A DNA stretch of 64,000 nucleotides from Strigops habroptila (GCF_004027225.2 NC_044278.2:97270743-97334742), one strand, 5' to 3'; shown: positions 23,651 through 37,643, numbered from the stretch's first letter. A program made the numbers and translations. Notes: generated by a model from the letters alone, not told the origin.

Positions 23651-26600
23651 CTACACCAGTGCTTTTCTTATCCAAGTGCTCACAAACCAAGACCTTCTAT
23701 TTGTGTCCATTTTCCTTGTATCAACCTGCAAAGTCAGGTCACCTATTTAGTATAAAACTGCTACTTGTTGCTCCCCAAGGTTGGGGTCATGCTGCACTTG
23801 TTCATAGAAATTCATCCGCTCCTCATCCCAAGTGCCATCAAAGGCTGAGGAGTTTTCTTTCTGCAGCCTCAGACCAGTGATTGCCCTGCACCAACATGAC
23901 ACTGCCATGCCTAGTGCATGTCAGGGACCATCATCTCATGCTCTGAGAGAGAAGAATGGTAGGAGGTCTCATCACCATTTACCAGGATTGAACTTTTCCT
24001 ATCTCCCTATACGTAGAGGACAACCAAAGCCAGCTACTTTGGGAGCAATACTGTCCTTCTTGTCTACTAACAGTTAAGAACTACAGCTGCATATAGCAAC
24101 TGCACTGTTACCCTCTATTCAGAGACAGCTCTTTTACAGAAAGGAAATTGTATTACTTACTGCTGTGGACTATTTGCAGGAAAATATTTCCTGAGGAACT
24201 TTTCACCATGAGTAAAAGATCTCAAAAATGACTCCCCAACTTCTTTCATTTCTATTAAACTATGCTAACACATGCTCTTACGACTTTCCCAAGACTTGAG
24301 AAAGACAAAATCAGAAAAAAAAGAATATATACAGGGATTAAACTTTTTTTTTTTTAGTTTTAACAATGACTCAGAGTATGTTTGAAACAGAAAGTTTTAT
24401 GGCATTTGTTTGAGATTTCCCATGGTTGGTGAAACACTTCCAGTAACAACTGCCTAGAGTATGACTGGCCAGAAACTTCAGCATTAGCAGATTTATGCCT
24501 TTTCTATTACCTGCAGCAATAAACTGCTTTAAAAAAATCCTTTTGTTCCCTAACTACAAATTGAATTTCAATAAATGTATGTAATATAGCCACAGTAAAG
24601 CACAAGGCAGAGTTGCGTGCAGTCTTAAAATTTTACATGCAGCTCTCATTGCCTCAGAAGTTTGGATCAGACATTGTCCAGCCTTAGTTTATCTGCATTC
24701 CCTGGGATAGGCAAAGCAAAATTCACTTGAGTCAAAACCTTCTGCTGCAGTCAAATTAAAGGCATAAAAAATAGGGTGCCTTTTGCAGACAAGGGGAAGC
24801 ACTACAATGGGCTTGTGACCTTTGAATTACCTGTCTGACTAGTTATAGGAAAATCTTGGCCTAAAAACCAGAGCATCTTCAGGGCTGTTATAAATTGGAA
24901 AAAGGATCTCTGGAAGCCTTGTGCTACACTGACATAGCTGGCACATTTCTGATTTCTTCAGCCTCATTTCAGGGGGTTATACAACCCTCTCTCATGACAA
25001 CCCATATCTCCTGTATCTTGAGAATTTGCTGTTCCAAAGAAAAGCTTATTCCAGTGGCTTTTTGCTCCCTTTACACCTGCAGCATAGTATAAAGCAACTG
25101 AAGGGAACAAGGATTTAATGGCCAGTGCCTGAATGCCATTAGATTAGCTATATTGCAGCTATGCCCATTAAACTCCCTACCTCACCTTTGGCAATTCCTC
25201 ACCTTTGAAAGGTTACTATTTTTCTTGTTATTATCTGTATTCTGGTAGTGCCTGAATAACTACATAGCTTTAGCCTTTTTTTACAAAAAAACCCACAGAT
25301 CAATCTTTAGTGTGTAGCAGACAGCTCTATCAAAATTGCTTTGAAGGGCCAATGAGGCCTCACTTACAAGTGCTGTCCTACTGAAGAACTCCCTCTGGCT
25401 TCATGGGTGGTCTGTGAAAAAGAAGGTTGTGACTGTCCGGAATGTTTGGGAACCAGTGGTTTGGGCACCACAGTCCCACTGACATCAGAACAGGTTGTGG
25501 TTAGGAACCAAACGCAAGTACAGCCAAGCACAAAGGTTCTGTGAATGCATTCAGCTTTTATTTTGTTAAGACTCATTATCCTGCTACTAAAATGGTTATG
25601 GTCCTGACATGCATCATGTGAAAAATATAGAAGCAATATCCTCAGACTGCAGAAGTTTTCTGCACTTCTATGTATTTCCAGTCACAGCTCTTCTGGTGAG
25701 CTGGCTGTGCCAGAAGCAGCACTAAAGTCCACAGGACAAGAAAACTAACCACTTTTCTACAACGGTAAACCATAGTGGCTGTGATCACTTTTCTTGCCAA
25801 AAGCAAGCACGCTAACAGTTGTCTGTGCCTGCAGCTGTGTTTGTGGACAAGGCTCATTCGCTTCACCATCTGCAACATTATGTCCATCTTGGAAAGAGCA
25901 AATTGGCAGTGGCTGGCAGCAGGAGGTGCTTATGGACAGCATTTCACCAGCTCCTGGGGAGCAGGAACAGCAATGACACCATTGTCACCATGGGTTGACA
26001 TAAGGAGAATCAATACTGAAGGTAACATTTAGCACTTCAGTACTAGCTTTTTACTGGTGGCCATGAACTCACCAATGTCAGCCTATAGTACTGAGGTAGT
26101 CCAGCATTCCCATTTCAGAAAATGTGGTGTGGTATCTCAGATTCCACAACTGTAGATAAGTACTGACTTTTAATGGTTGCTATTACATATAGCACTTTCA
26201 AAATGATTTATAGACAATAACCCAGTAAGTTTCCCCAATTGGATTTTCAAAGGATTTGATGACAACTTTTCCCCTTGATTCACACATACTTCTGGTATTT
26301 CTTTGGCCAAAGAAAGATAAATTTGCTTCAGTTGTGACAAACGAACTTGAGTTTCTCAAATAATAGGAGCTCATGCATTAAACCCCAAAATTCACAGGTC
26401 CAATTCCCACTAGCTGAATCTCTCTTGACACATGGTCTTAAATTTCTTATATGTACAAGGCAAGGATATTAAGTAACTTGTCAAGCTAGAGTAGATGCCA
26501 CTACTGAAAAAGCCATAACTCAAGAGCTTCTAGGTGGCAGGATGTCTTCATGATATAACTGAGAAGAAAAGAGACTGACCTAGGAATGTGAAATAAATGA

Positions 26601-29600
26601 GATGTGCCTATTCACATTACCATACGACGCATCCAGTAATGACTAGAAACATAAATGGAGATTCACCTTAGAGAAATATATAGTTTAATATAACAAACAC
26701 ATTTTCAGTAGAAAATATAATACTGAAAATGACTTAGGGTGGAAAGGGAGTAATATATTAGACAAATCTATAGCATGATAGAGTAATGCTAAATATCACA
26801 AAATATCTCAGTAGTATATCAATAGAACATTCTCATGTGTGAAAAAGCTCTAATATCACGCAATGGTGGGTTAGGAAAACCCTGTTGACAAAGGAGAGTT
26901 CTGGCAGGCCAGGTGTGGCATGGGGATTTCCTGTTTATCAAAGTGGCCAAAGCACATCATACTGTATGACTGTACTCAAACCCAACAGCGCTGCCATAGT
27001 GTAAAATACTGAAGAGGGCATGTCCCCCAGGAGGAGCACCATGTGCTGCTTTGAAACTGGAACACCACAGTAAGGCACCTCAAGTAGGTAGAAAATGCAG
27101 TGTAGACATAAACTGGTGACTGGAGAGAAGATGTGTATTAACCCACAGTATGTTTCCCTCGATGTCCAGGTCGATTGTGCTGTACCTGCTTAGGTGGTCA
27201 TCCATGCCACAGCCTGAACTCAGCTCCAGGGTTTCAGGCAGGCACAGATCTTGGCTGAGAGCTGGTAACTCAGTGGTGCTGAGACTAAGCGTAGCTCTCA
27301 ATAGCCTTCCTTACCTACAACTGACAGCCTAAAGAGCACTTCAGCTCTAGCTTCATTGCAGCCATGTGTCAGCCCCCACTGCCTCCAGCAACACCTCACA
27401 CTCACCCAGTTGGTGCTGCCTTGCAGTGGACTGGGAGCACCTGCTGGTCACTTACAGAGGTAGAAATGCTCCCTGGCCACCACATCTCTGCTCTCCGTGG
27501 CACATGGGATGAGCACAGATGCAGCAGGAGACCTGGGCTTGCTCTTCTTCTGGCAAGGTGGGAGCAGGAAGGACCCTCATCCATTGCAGCTGCTCTTGCC
27601 CCAAGTGCCCTGATCCATCCTTCAGGCACATCAGCAGCTTACTCTGGTGTAGGCAAAGTTACTAATGTGACCACAGGTTTTTGCTGCCTCCAAGAGCTTA
27701 TTGCCCTAGGGAAATTCTGTCTGCAGCTGTCCCTAATACCAGCATGGCAGACAGAAAGGCAAATGAGACTATTTAAAAGTTTTCTATATAGGGCTAAACT
27801 TTAATTCATTGCAATTTAAAAATGTATAAGTTAAGTATCTGTAAGTAACAGTTTGGTCTGATTTTTAAGCGGGGCAAATTAAGATTTGCAAACCCCGGTT
27901 GTATTCAGGTACTTTTCACAAGCAGCTATATGTTCAGAAAGACAAATAACGTCCCAACCAAGTCAGGGCAGGCTTTGCAGTAAAATAAACTACTCTTTGA
28001 TTATTGCTGCTGATGAAAATGCTACTTGGTTTGGTTTTAGTGAGGAGATGGAATCTTTAATACATTCTTACACTCTGTTGCAATTATTGCTGCTTCTGCC
28101 AGGGCCAGGCAATTAAATCTGCAGCCCAGCCCTTGCCTTACTAAGCACCATCACATTTTCTAGAGGCTCTGGGGAAAGGAGTCTGCAAAGAGGAGTTCCA
28201 GACTTCTGCCAGTCAGTCCTTCATAGAATTACTCTGCCCAGGGTCCTCCTGATTCTGTAAAATTAAAGGCGTTTATCCCATCCTTGATTTGTTGCCTGTA
28301 GAGCGATAAGATCCCTGGCTCAAGCATGTTTCTGAGTTGCAAACACGTACTACATGAAATTATGATATCATTAAAGAAGAGCTGATAGGTATGAGTCACG
28401 TCAGCTGCATTGTTTACTCTGTTCTCCTGAACTCATTGCAGATTCACAGTTGAGATTTACACTTAGCTTCCCTTGTATTATCTATTGCAGCTTTAACTAT
28501 CCGTCAACAGAAATTTCATGACCACGATAGGGAAAAAAAAGGCATAGGATAGTAATACATCAGATATCTAGTAGTAGCAACCAACAGTAGCTGTTGTGCA
28601 ATAACAAATGACTAATCAACTTGGCTGTGTTGTGCATTCCTTAGTATGTTGCCACCCCCTCCATTCTGAGATAGACTATAAAACACCTACTTAAGATCAT
28701 AGTCAAGGAGGTTGTGTTTGCACCTTCTCTTGTTCTCATTATTGCCCGTGTCATTAGATGAGATTCATTTGATGCCATTACTTGTGCTCGTTACAATTTT
28801 TGTGACTAGAATATGGTACAGTATCAGAATTTTAATGCCTCATATATTCTCTGAGAGATGATGGCAATAAATGCTACTGCTTTGACCTTCTCTGTGTTTT
28901 ATCATTTGATTCACTGGTCATCTCCATTCGTTCATCTTTATTCGTGCCCATATATAGACCGAAGAGGCAGAGAAGAAAAACTGCTGTTACCAACAGATAA
29001 GAATAATTACAGAATGGAATGCCTCCTATTTGTAAGTATATTGACAGCTTGTAGCCTTTCATCATCTGCATTAAACATTAGTATTCTGCCTTTTCCTTGA
29101 GATAGGGAGTGTTGTGAGCAGGCAGGATGGCAATGCATGGATCCTTTAGCATTATAGGAATACTACAAGTGAGCCTAGTAACTTTACACACTTGTGTCAA
29201 CACTTGGGCTGGGGAATGGGAAAAAAGATCTTCTTGTTTGGTACTATTTCCAAGAATGACCTTAAAAGAATTTCTAGGGAGCTACATTTTGGGTAATGTT
29301 AATAATATGTATAGCAGTGATGAGTTAACCCTTTCACCGCTGTGCTTTCCTCAAGCTTTCTTTATGGTTGGCACTGTATTACTATATTTAGTCAATAGAT
29401 ATAAATAGGTCCCCAGAGTAGTGATATCCAGGTGAAGAAGAGGTGTTCTATGTACTGCCAAGCTTCAGCCACCAAACACAGCAGCCTATCTTAGGAGCCT
29501 AGATTGGTTTCATCTCCCCACAGCTCCTTGAATAGTCAATAAGAGTTTCCCTCTGCAATGGGCAGAAGGAGCTTTTCCAGAGGATGATCTACAGCACCTT

Positions 29601-31416
29601 CATTAGACATCTACTCTGGATTGCTGGTTGGAATAACACTGTCTCTCCTTTGGCTGTTGAGGGAGAGCCATCCTTCAATTTAAGCTCTTAAATAGGGTGT
29701 TTAAAAATAGGGAGCATGATTGCCTTCCCTCCTCAAAACACTGACCTGGATGCTCCTGGGTGGTGAAAACAGAGTGCTGTTTAGTGCAGAGTCCCTGCAA
29801 CAGCAACTCATGATTTGGTGGGGTGTTTCTTTCACAGGCTCACTGACTTGAGGGAGTTCACCTGATTTACAGCACAGATTGGGGTGTGGTGCTTTGAAAC
29901 TAAGTTGCTTGAGCTTGTCCATAAAGAACAAGAACAGTGTTCTCAGTGGGAAGTGTGAGAGAACCATTTTTTCTTTTATCTGTTTCCTTTCATAAACATC
30001 TACTTTTCAACAAGCGGATTATGAAATAAGGCCACGTGTGTTCCTGCACTGTGCTGTGTCTTGGTACAGGTGAAGAACTGCAGAAGGGGGTTCATTACTC
30101 TAGGAAGCTCCAATGACTTCCAGCACTATATATGAAGATGCCATGGAAGACAAACTTCTTTTTTTACCTGTCACAAGAATTTACTCATCTAGCTTTGGGC
30201 AGGAATTTTTATAGGTCTCCAGTACATCTAAAATATACCAGCAGTAAAAGATGGTCCAATCTAGCTTCATCACCCAAGCCAGAGCTCTTCTGGGAACAGG
30301 CAAAGCAGGTAGCTGCCCAGAGCAGTGGCCTGCTGTGGAAAGGCGAACACACATGACTGCTGCTGGCTTTGTGGTTGACAGAGTATGGGAGAGTCAGACT
30401 GGCTGCTGCTCTTCCTCCTGAGTCACGGCGAAGGGCTGCGGCTGTTGGCTACTGCTGTCAGGTGGTGCAATGGATTGGTGCTCACTAACCCACCCTCCCA
30501 TTTCTGAGGCTGCAGGAGCAGAAATTCCAGCACCTTTGCACCCTGCCCTGCCCCAATCCCCTGCTTTCTGCCTTCCTCTTACAGGCAGGGGATGTGTCCC
30601 AACCAGCCTCCAGTCCCTGAGCTGTGGGGTGGCAATGCTCACTTTTGAGAAGCCTTTGTAAGGTCTGGCCACAGTGTTAGAGAGAGCATTTAGGGATGGT
30701 GCAAAATCTCCTGTATCCAAGCCAAACACATCAGGTTAGGCATTTTTCTAGGTTATTTCTTCTTGTTGTGTGGGATTTTTTTTAATTCTGTATATGCACA
30801 AGCAACTACAAGAACAGGTGTTGCCCTGTTTCACTGCAATATCTGACAATTACAATTCTTTACATGTTTACTTTACCCCAATTTTTTTTTTTTTTTTTAG
30901 CAGGAAAAGTATGAGATTCTTTTTCTCCCTCCTGTTGGAAATGAGATATTAAATGAAATGGCAACTTCTCGGGTTGTGTTTCATACGTATAAATTTATTC
31001 ATATATCAACGGCAATACTTTATTTCCTATATATCTTAGACTATGTACACAGTGTATTCCAGACATTATTCCACTTCTGAGAAGTAGGTGGGAAGCTCTG
31101 AAGTCATATGGGGTTTTTGGCTCACTAGCTGGAGAAAAGCAAGGATGCAAGAGGTCCCCAAGGAAGCATTCCTGCTTCAGCTTATGAGACTGGAGGACCT
31201 GACAAAAAGAGAATACATCTCAGCTTTAATTCGCAGCGATGGGTGAAGTCAAATAAGAGGACAGAATCCCTTTCTTGCCTGGGAGGGGTTGAGTTGACTT
31301 GGCTGGCAGTCAGTGATCACTCAGCATGGAAGAAGTAAACTTGAGCAGCCTGCAGAAAGCTTATTTGAGAAAGACTGTCTGTAAAAGCCTGAAAAGCAAG
31401 GTCAGACTCTCTTTGG
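23651..31416. other. Unannotated sequence
   Basis: I recognise no gene or dispersed repeat in these 7.8 kb. Poly-T runs occur near 24,342-24,356 and 30,882-30,898. The longest open frame (27,364-27,804, plus, 146 codons) is Pro-, Ala- and Leu-rich in a GC-richer patch and has no recognisable domain or exon boundary, so I treat it as chance. Confidence 0.5.
30882..30898. repeat. Poly-T tract
   Basis: Seventeen consecutive T precede AGCAGG. It resembles a polypyrimidine tract plus AG acceptor, but no coding exon can be recognised downstream. Confidence 0.75.
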
Positions 31417-31495
31417 GCATACACTGGTGTGAATCCAGAGCAGCTCTACTTGAAGCAAGCTGAGTTATACGCTGATGTAAATGAAATCAGACATA
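31417..31495. repeat. Decayed palindromic ancient amniote repeat
   Basis: The segment contains ACACTGGTGTGAATCCAGAG, then a short centre, then GAGTTATACGCTGATGTAAA, followed by GAAATCAGA. Its layout resembles an old interspersed palindrome I recall from turtle, crocodile and bird DNA, with a TGTAAATCC-type arm, an AACTCC centre, a GAGTTACAC-type return arm and then GAGATCAGA. The arms here are only partly complementary after decay. I am not sure of the family name. A repeat-library search is needed. Confidence 0.42.
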
Positions 31496-33164
31496 ACTTG
31501 CTGTCAACACAGTCAAATTTTAAGTTGATCAAAGAACAAAATCTTCCCTTGTGTATATTCGGAATTCATCTGGTGACTGTGGACAGATTTAGATGGAAGC
31601 ATTTTCTCCAAAGAACTCAGTAAGTCCAAGTAACTTCTCAGTGTGAGAAGGAACAAGTCAGTTTTTTTATAAAGGGAACATGATATCGGAAAATATATGG
31701 GCTATTTTAAATCATAGAATGGCTCCTTTGCAGCCTGTTGAGTTGTGTATCATTCTAGTGACTACATTTTCAGTCACCAGTGACATATTGAATGCACCAT
31801 GACTATAGCATAGATTGTTATAAAAGTGCTGGAATGCTGCATAGGATGGAGGAGAACTTTGTGCCAACACTGGCTAGAATGGGAGCTGTCAAAACCCATC
31901 TTTTTATTCTGCCCTGATCTCATTCGAATACATCAAATCCCTTTATTTCAGATAAAAGGCTGCAGTATTCTCATTAAACATTGGCATTAATATTGGAAGT
32001 CCAATCTGCTGCCGTGGCTGGCAGTGCCAACACAACCTAATCGTTTAATGTTTCTGCGTTCCTTTACTTCCAGGTTTTCCTTTTGAACTCCAGTGAGCTG
32101 CTTTCAGATCCTGGCATTCCAGAGGTCTTGTTCAAATTCAGGTATCTAACCTGCCACAAAAGTATTGAAAAGTTTTATGGCATTCATGGTGCTTCCCCAC
32201 ACTGTTTTACCATTGTTCCCCAGTTCTGCTGAGGGGGCTCATCTACGAAGATGGGGAGGTTATTTTTTTCAATCCAGCTGATGCTATTTGCTAGGTAGGA
32301 GTATGGGTGATTACTGCATCTACCAGCTGTTTTGAAAGCTAATACTGCCTGTGATGGCTGTCTCGTGTTGGCCCAGTTCTCCTATTGGAAGACACCAGTC
32401 TATAATGAGGAAACGCAGTAATTTCCTAGGCAAGATTTGGATTAAGCAGTGATATTGTAGACCCTATATATTGTGGACAGTATTCAAATAACATTGCCAA
32501 AGGCCAGTTCCAGAACATCGCACTCACCGTATCCCAACCTTCTCATAAATGGTGCCTCACTTCCAAGCCTCTGCAACCTTCAGCTTGTTAGCTGAATTTC
32601 ACCTCACTGCAGCACTTTGAATTTCTTGATAAGCTCTTCTGAGGGACACCATGGAATAAATCAGGAATAAAGATTAGGGAAAGAATTCCTTTACTGTACG
32701 TACATCTCTTTTCAAGATAGCACTAAATATGTGTACAGGTTTTGAGCACTACACAGTCTTTGAGTATATCCCACTTATTTTGTCTATTCTCACCTATTCA
32801 GTGTGTCAGAAGTTTAGGGGTACCTTAAGTTATCTTGTCTCTTCCTTCTGCAGTTTCCTTTTCTGTAGTATGGTCCCCAGAAGCCCTTGCTTAGATAGAC
32901 ACATTCATTTTATATTAGATGGTTATGAGAATAAAGCCCAGGAAGAGCTGTAAGAACATAAAGCAGAAACCAGAACCCTTCTTTTCAGCCAAACATCCAA
33001 ACTACATAATTATTCTTGCACCCCTTCTCTCTTAACTTGGCTTAGTGATTCTCAAATACTTCTTGGGACAGTTACCTCTGAGGAGATATGTAGGGAGTGC
33101 CGGCACTAAGCTAAGTTAGAAATCTGGTGAAAGAAGTCATACTAGTAGTAGGAAAGAAGTTGTA
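31496..33164. other. Unannotated sequence
   Basis: I recognise nothing in this 1.7-kb stretch. Open frames are short and no repeat landmark is visible. Confidence 0.5.
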
Positions 33165-33250
33165 GATTTGAATCTGCTCAAACAGAAATTGAACCTAGGT
33201 CTGCCATTTCCTGAGGAGTGCTCTAGCTCCTACCTAAACCGCCCATGAGT
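33165..33250 (-). repeat. Possible tRNA-derived ancient repeat remnant
   Basis: Read on the minus strand, the segment carries a run like an internal Pol III promoter. An A-box-like TAGGTAGGAGCTAGAGC is followed about 20 bases later by a B-box-like AGACCTAGGTTCAATTTC, and then by an outward ATTCAAATCTAC. A paired GGTTCAATTT / ATTTGAATC arrangement is known to me from old tRNA-related repeats of sauropsids. It cannot be a working tRNA, because no acceptor stem closes it. The family is not identified. Confidence 0.35.
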
Positions 33251-35092
33251 TAAGTATAATATCCAAAAAACTTCTCCCCATAAACAAAGAAGCTACTTTT
33301 GAGATTGTGGAAGATGAGACCTGCATTTCGCACATTACAGAAGATGCCTGGGTCTGTTTTCAGGACACCATTTTTAAATGATTATTTTAGTGGCTTCTCA
33401 AAGTAACAGTGAAGAGAGCTAAGATCAACTTTTTATCACACCGTGATGCCCCTTTTGAACAATTTTGAAGGAAGTTATAATGCCTAAATTAAGTGTCTGT
33501 AACAAATGACCTACTTAGCAGGCTGTGTAGAAACTACCTACTGTAATATGTCATGGCATACCCTTGGGTCATGCTGGTCCTTGCACCCTGGTTTTCTTTG
33601 CATGCAAAGTGGGTCATGTAGAGTTTGGAGAAGATAGCATATTCCCAGTTCTTGCTCCAAAATTGAACTGGGATGTGATTAGGATAGATAGAACCTGGGA
33701 GCTAGGAAATTTCCCCCCTGTTCTAGAAATGAAGCCTTTGACTATCACATCTATTTATATTCATAGTTTATATAGCAAAGGAGGCTGTTCTGAGTAGCTC
33801 ATCAGAATTAATTGCAGACACACGTGCACAGTTAGGTCACTGCAGCTGTTAGTCTTCATCTCCAGATCCTAGACTGAGGGGTAATATACAACCCCTGCAG
33901 AATAGAGATTTCTGCAGGAGATATTATATTTGCATTTTGCCATTCATTAGCCTTTGCCTTCTTCACAGCCTGAAATGCTGAGATACCAAAATCACACATT
34001 CATGGCTGATTTGGTTTGTCAGGGAAAGTGTTGGAAAGGGGACTGAATACCAGTTGTGGCAGGTCTAGTAGATTTGATAGTAATTGGGGTGGGTTTTGCA
34101 ACAGAAGCTGAGAGCATCCTGTGGCTGCTGTGGGCTGTGCCTACAAGGCACGGTGAGGTGTGCCATGGCGTGTGGGTGTGACTGTAGTTGTTCACAGCTG
34201 CACGCGTAACAGAGACCAGCCTTGGGCAGGCTTAACTTCTTGCTCATGCCTTTCTGCCAGGTTTGGGGTTTTTCATTTCTGGCAATGCTTCCTGTTTTTG
34301 AGAACAAGAAAAGGGGCTCAGGACACTTCTCAGCTGCCCCCAGGAGCAGGAGATGGAAGCTCCACAGCCCACGGAAAGGCGCTGAGCTCTACTGAATAGC
34401 TCCTTGAATGCAAGATAGCCCTATCGGGAGAGGGGGCAGGATTTGAGTGAGGTCCATGTCTCCTGTCCTGAGCTAGTAGAGAAGCAGAAAACCACAGCTA
34501 TAGCTTTTCTGGAACCTAGGAAGACTATGCCCTTCTGGCTTAATAGACATATAGTGTCTTTAAGTGACCTCATGGATGTTCACCATATGGAAAGATGACA
34601 CGAAGCATAAAGGCCAGAGCTGAACTTTCCTCAGCTGCTCAGGCTTCAGCCTCTCTGAGAAGATCATGTAGCATATTTCCAGCTTACACTAACCCTTATC
34701 AGCATTAGTACCTGATCTGGAAACCTTTCCTTTTAGGACTGACCTGGCAGACACACCAGCAGAGCACCATATGGTCCTCACTCCATAATAGTTACCAGCT
34801 TTCTCTACTAATTTTCAAAAAAATTAACAATTCTATCTTCCTTTATAAAGCCCATCATCAATCTGTTCCTTTCAGCTTGCCCAGCCCCTGTATCACATCC
34901 CTACCCATCTCCATGCAGTGTATCTCACCTGCTCCTCTGTGAGCTGCCTTTTGGGTGAGGAGAAGGATCCCTGCACGAAAGCCAGCAAGAGATGTCTTTG
35001 AAAACTTATGCAATGGATTGGTATTTTTCCATACAGAAAAATCAGAGAATGGCAGCACGTCCTCACCTGACACTTCAAGAATTCAAAGACTC
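33251..35092. other. Unannotated sequence
   Basis: I see no gene or repeat family in this 1.8-kb stretch. Confidence 0.5.
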
Positions 35093-35215
35093 TCAGAAAT
35101 GTTAAAAGGGACATCTGGAGGCCATCTTGTCCCAAGCCTTGTTTACATCAAGACTGTTGCTAACACTAGATCAAGTCAGCTCTGACTATTGATCTGCTTC
35201 TCCACATCCCTGTAG
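35093..35215 (-). mobile_element. Possible old CR1 3' fragment (minus strand), strongly decayed
   Basis: The plus strand reads AAAAGGGACATCTGGAGGCC followed by ATCTTGTCCCAAGCC, then AACACTAGATCAAGTCAGCT. These resemble, in order, the complement of the CR1 3' UTR (AAGGGACCTCTGGAGGTCAT, then a TCCAACCC block) and the region upstream of it. The match is short and interrupted, and no octamer tail is visible at the 3' side. An alignment to CR1 consensus sequences would settle it. Confidence 0.42.
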
Positions 35216-37375
35216 TCTGCATTAAGCCCAAGTTAAAGCTATTTTTTTCTTCTCCATACCTTCAACTTTTCTCATAAAACCATCACCACTACCACTCTAT
35301 ATTCTCCAGGCTTCTGCTGCTTCTGTGCTCCCTCTGAAGTTTTCTTTTAACTTGTCCTGCTGCTATCAGCTTTTTTCCCATTACAGTCAGGACAGCATTT
35401 GAACTGATGCACATCTTTCTTCTTTGAAAAATAACGCATGGTGTTTTCTGCCCTCTTACAAACCACAGGGCACTTTCAGTGTGTACCCTGAGAGTATTCA
35501 CTGAATCTTTGGTGAAAGTGAAAGCTTTTTTGGATAGACACATGTAACTTAATGGAAAGGTTTCTCCTCTTGTTCTGCTTTCTTTAAAGAACAGGGTTAA
35601 GCAAAGGAAAAAACAAATGGTGTAACTTGCCCAGAACCTTAGAGGCTGTGTACAAAGGTTCTTCCACAGTACCTCTTAAATAGTTTATTGAGAATATAAA
35701 GACATGAATAACCTATCAAGCACTACCCAGACTGATCCTGCTTTGGGAAATCACTGGGAATACAAGCAGCAGAAGCTTATATTATCTCTGAATCTAAATT
35801 TAGACAGATCTGCACCTCTGCCTAATTGTTCAATCCATTTTCCCCTCTTTGCAGTGGGACAAGGATTCCTCCTGGACCAGAAGAATGCTGCTCAGTGTTG
35901 TCTGTTTAAGTTCCTCCTATGAAATCCAGCTTTTACAATCATTAGTCTTCTGGCTGAGCACACCTGTAATAAGGTTGTCAGAACTGTCTCCCTTTACAGC
36001 AGAGTTTTTCTGTGTTACACTGCAGTCTGTGACACCCAGTTGTTTTGTTTTATATTGGAGGGATCCCAAGAATAACCAGTCCTTCTGTATAGTCTCAAAC
36101 AAAGCCTGACTTTTTAACATGGCCTCAAAAGGGACATGAGAGATTCCCTCTTAGATGAAATAGGATGTAAAACAGAGGAAGATTTCAGGTGCAACATCCT
36201 AACTAGTCAACCTATGAGCTCTTTTGGGATGATTTTTCTCATGAAGCATTGCAATATCTAGCATGCCTGGCCAAGATGCTTGGTCCCACCATCAGCACAG
36301 TGATAAGAGAAGGAAAAATAAACTTCTGATTGATGGGTAGCAGGCTTTCAAACATGAAAATCATTCCACTTAAATAACTAACCAAAGTATGCAATTTGGG
36401 TTGAAATAGTGCTGCCAATAATGTAGCTTATTAACCCTAGTTATAAGAAATGGGGCTACACTATATAGCTGAGTTGAGTTGATCTGATAGCTGCTTGTCC
36501 CTGAAAAGAGCAGTCAGCTCTCTCATCTCTCTTCTTCTTTCTTCCTTTTTGCCTGCACCATGACTGCTTAAACTGCTCCTTTCCTTATACTGTCCCTAGT
36601 GCTCCTCTGACTGTATGCTGAGCAAGTTCAGCTCACTGATCTAGCTGAAAACTAATTCAAGGGGAAAAAAACCCAACCAAACAAAAAGCAAGTGGTTTTC
36701 TGACCATTTTCAAGTTGAGAGGACTCAGTACATGGCCAGAAGAGAGTGACAGACACCTCGGCAGAAAGGAAGTAGAGCAAAGCTGGAAGGACACATATAG
36801 GGAGAGTTGCAAGAAGAAGGGGAAAAGGCGAGCAAGACAACCGCCTTAGCTCACAGTGAGTTGTTAGATTGGTTCAGCTGCTTCATTTAATCATATCACT
36901 GGTGGGCAGCTCAGTTAAAGTTTTTAACAGCCCAGTAGGCTGTGTACAATGCTACTAAATACAATTATTAAATTGTTTAATTCTCATTATAATTTAAAAT
37001 AAAATTTGTTAACCTGAGATAACCTGCATTTTATTTCACCTTTTCTGCTGCTAATGCTGTGTGGCTCTATACTCAAAACTTATCCATGGGTCTCAGAAAG
37101 ACATTACTTACTTTGGAGATCACTGTGAAGACTCAATAGAGCTATTTGAGAAGGAGACTCTGGATCCCACTAGGCCATTGGTGGTCCCAATATCAAAATA
37201 GCTCAGAGATCTGCCAAGGAAAGGCAGAAGTGAAGATCCAGACAAATTGGAAGATTGTAAGTTTTTTTGTTTAATCTTCAAATTAAATCTAGAAGCATTT
37301 TTCACCAGCCTTCTTGGGATCCTCTTTTGGTAATTATTCTCCCTGGTACCACAACAGATACATAGCATTAGGCTT

Positions 37376-37426
37376 TTGACTAAATACTCAGGATATAAGC
37401 TGTTGACTAAATACTCAGGATATAAG
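37376..37426. repeat. Tandem duplication, 27-bp unit x2
   Basis: TTGACTAAATACTCAGGATA and the next four bases occur at 37,376-37,399 and again at 37,403-37,426 without mismatch, separated by three bases. The identity implies a recent slippage or duplication event. Confidence 0.9.
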
Positions 37427-37603
37427 GTTAGCTTTGTGTGCCATAGTGATATTAGCTATCCAAGCTAATTTTGAACTAGTACAGCTACTTACTCTAATAT
37501 AATCCAGCGGTGACAAAGCTATACTGCTTCCAGTACTCTGGTAAATTTATTTAAATATATGCAGTGTTGCTGATGTCTTATTCTGAATAATGAATACTGC
37601 TAT

Positions 37604-37643
37604 CTCATTTTGATCAATAAGTGCTCATTCTGATAAATAAGAA
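37604..37643. repeat. Imperfect tandem duplication, 20-bp unit x2
   Basis: CTCATTTTGATCAATAAGTG at 37,604-37,623 is followed directly by CTCATTCTGATAAATAAGAA at 37,624-37,643. They match at most positions. It lies about 180 bases from the 27-bp duplication. Confidence 0.75.

Noticed and set aside
27364..27804. 146-codon plus-strand open frame in a GC-richer patch
   Set aside because: The composition is Pro-, Ala- and Leu-rich without a motif, and an opposite-strand frame overlaps it. It is more likely GC-driven chance.
30882..30910. Poly-T plus AG resembling a splice acceptor
   Set aside because: No coding exon or downstream donor can be recognised, and similar T tracts occur throughout the window.
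31705..31722. ATCATAGAATGG, resembling the complement of a CR1 3' tail
   Set aside because: The match covers about 12 bases, and the following sequence does not continue as CR1.
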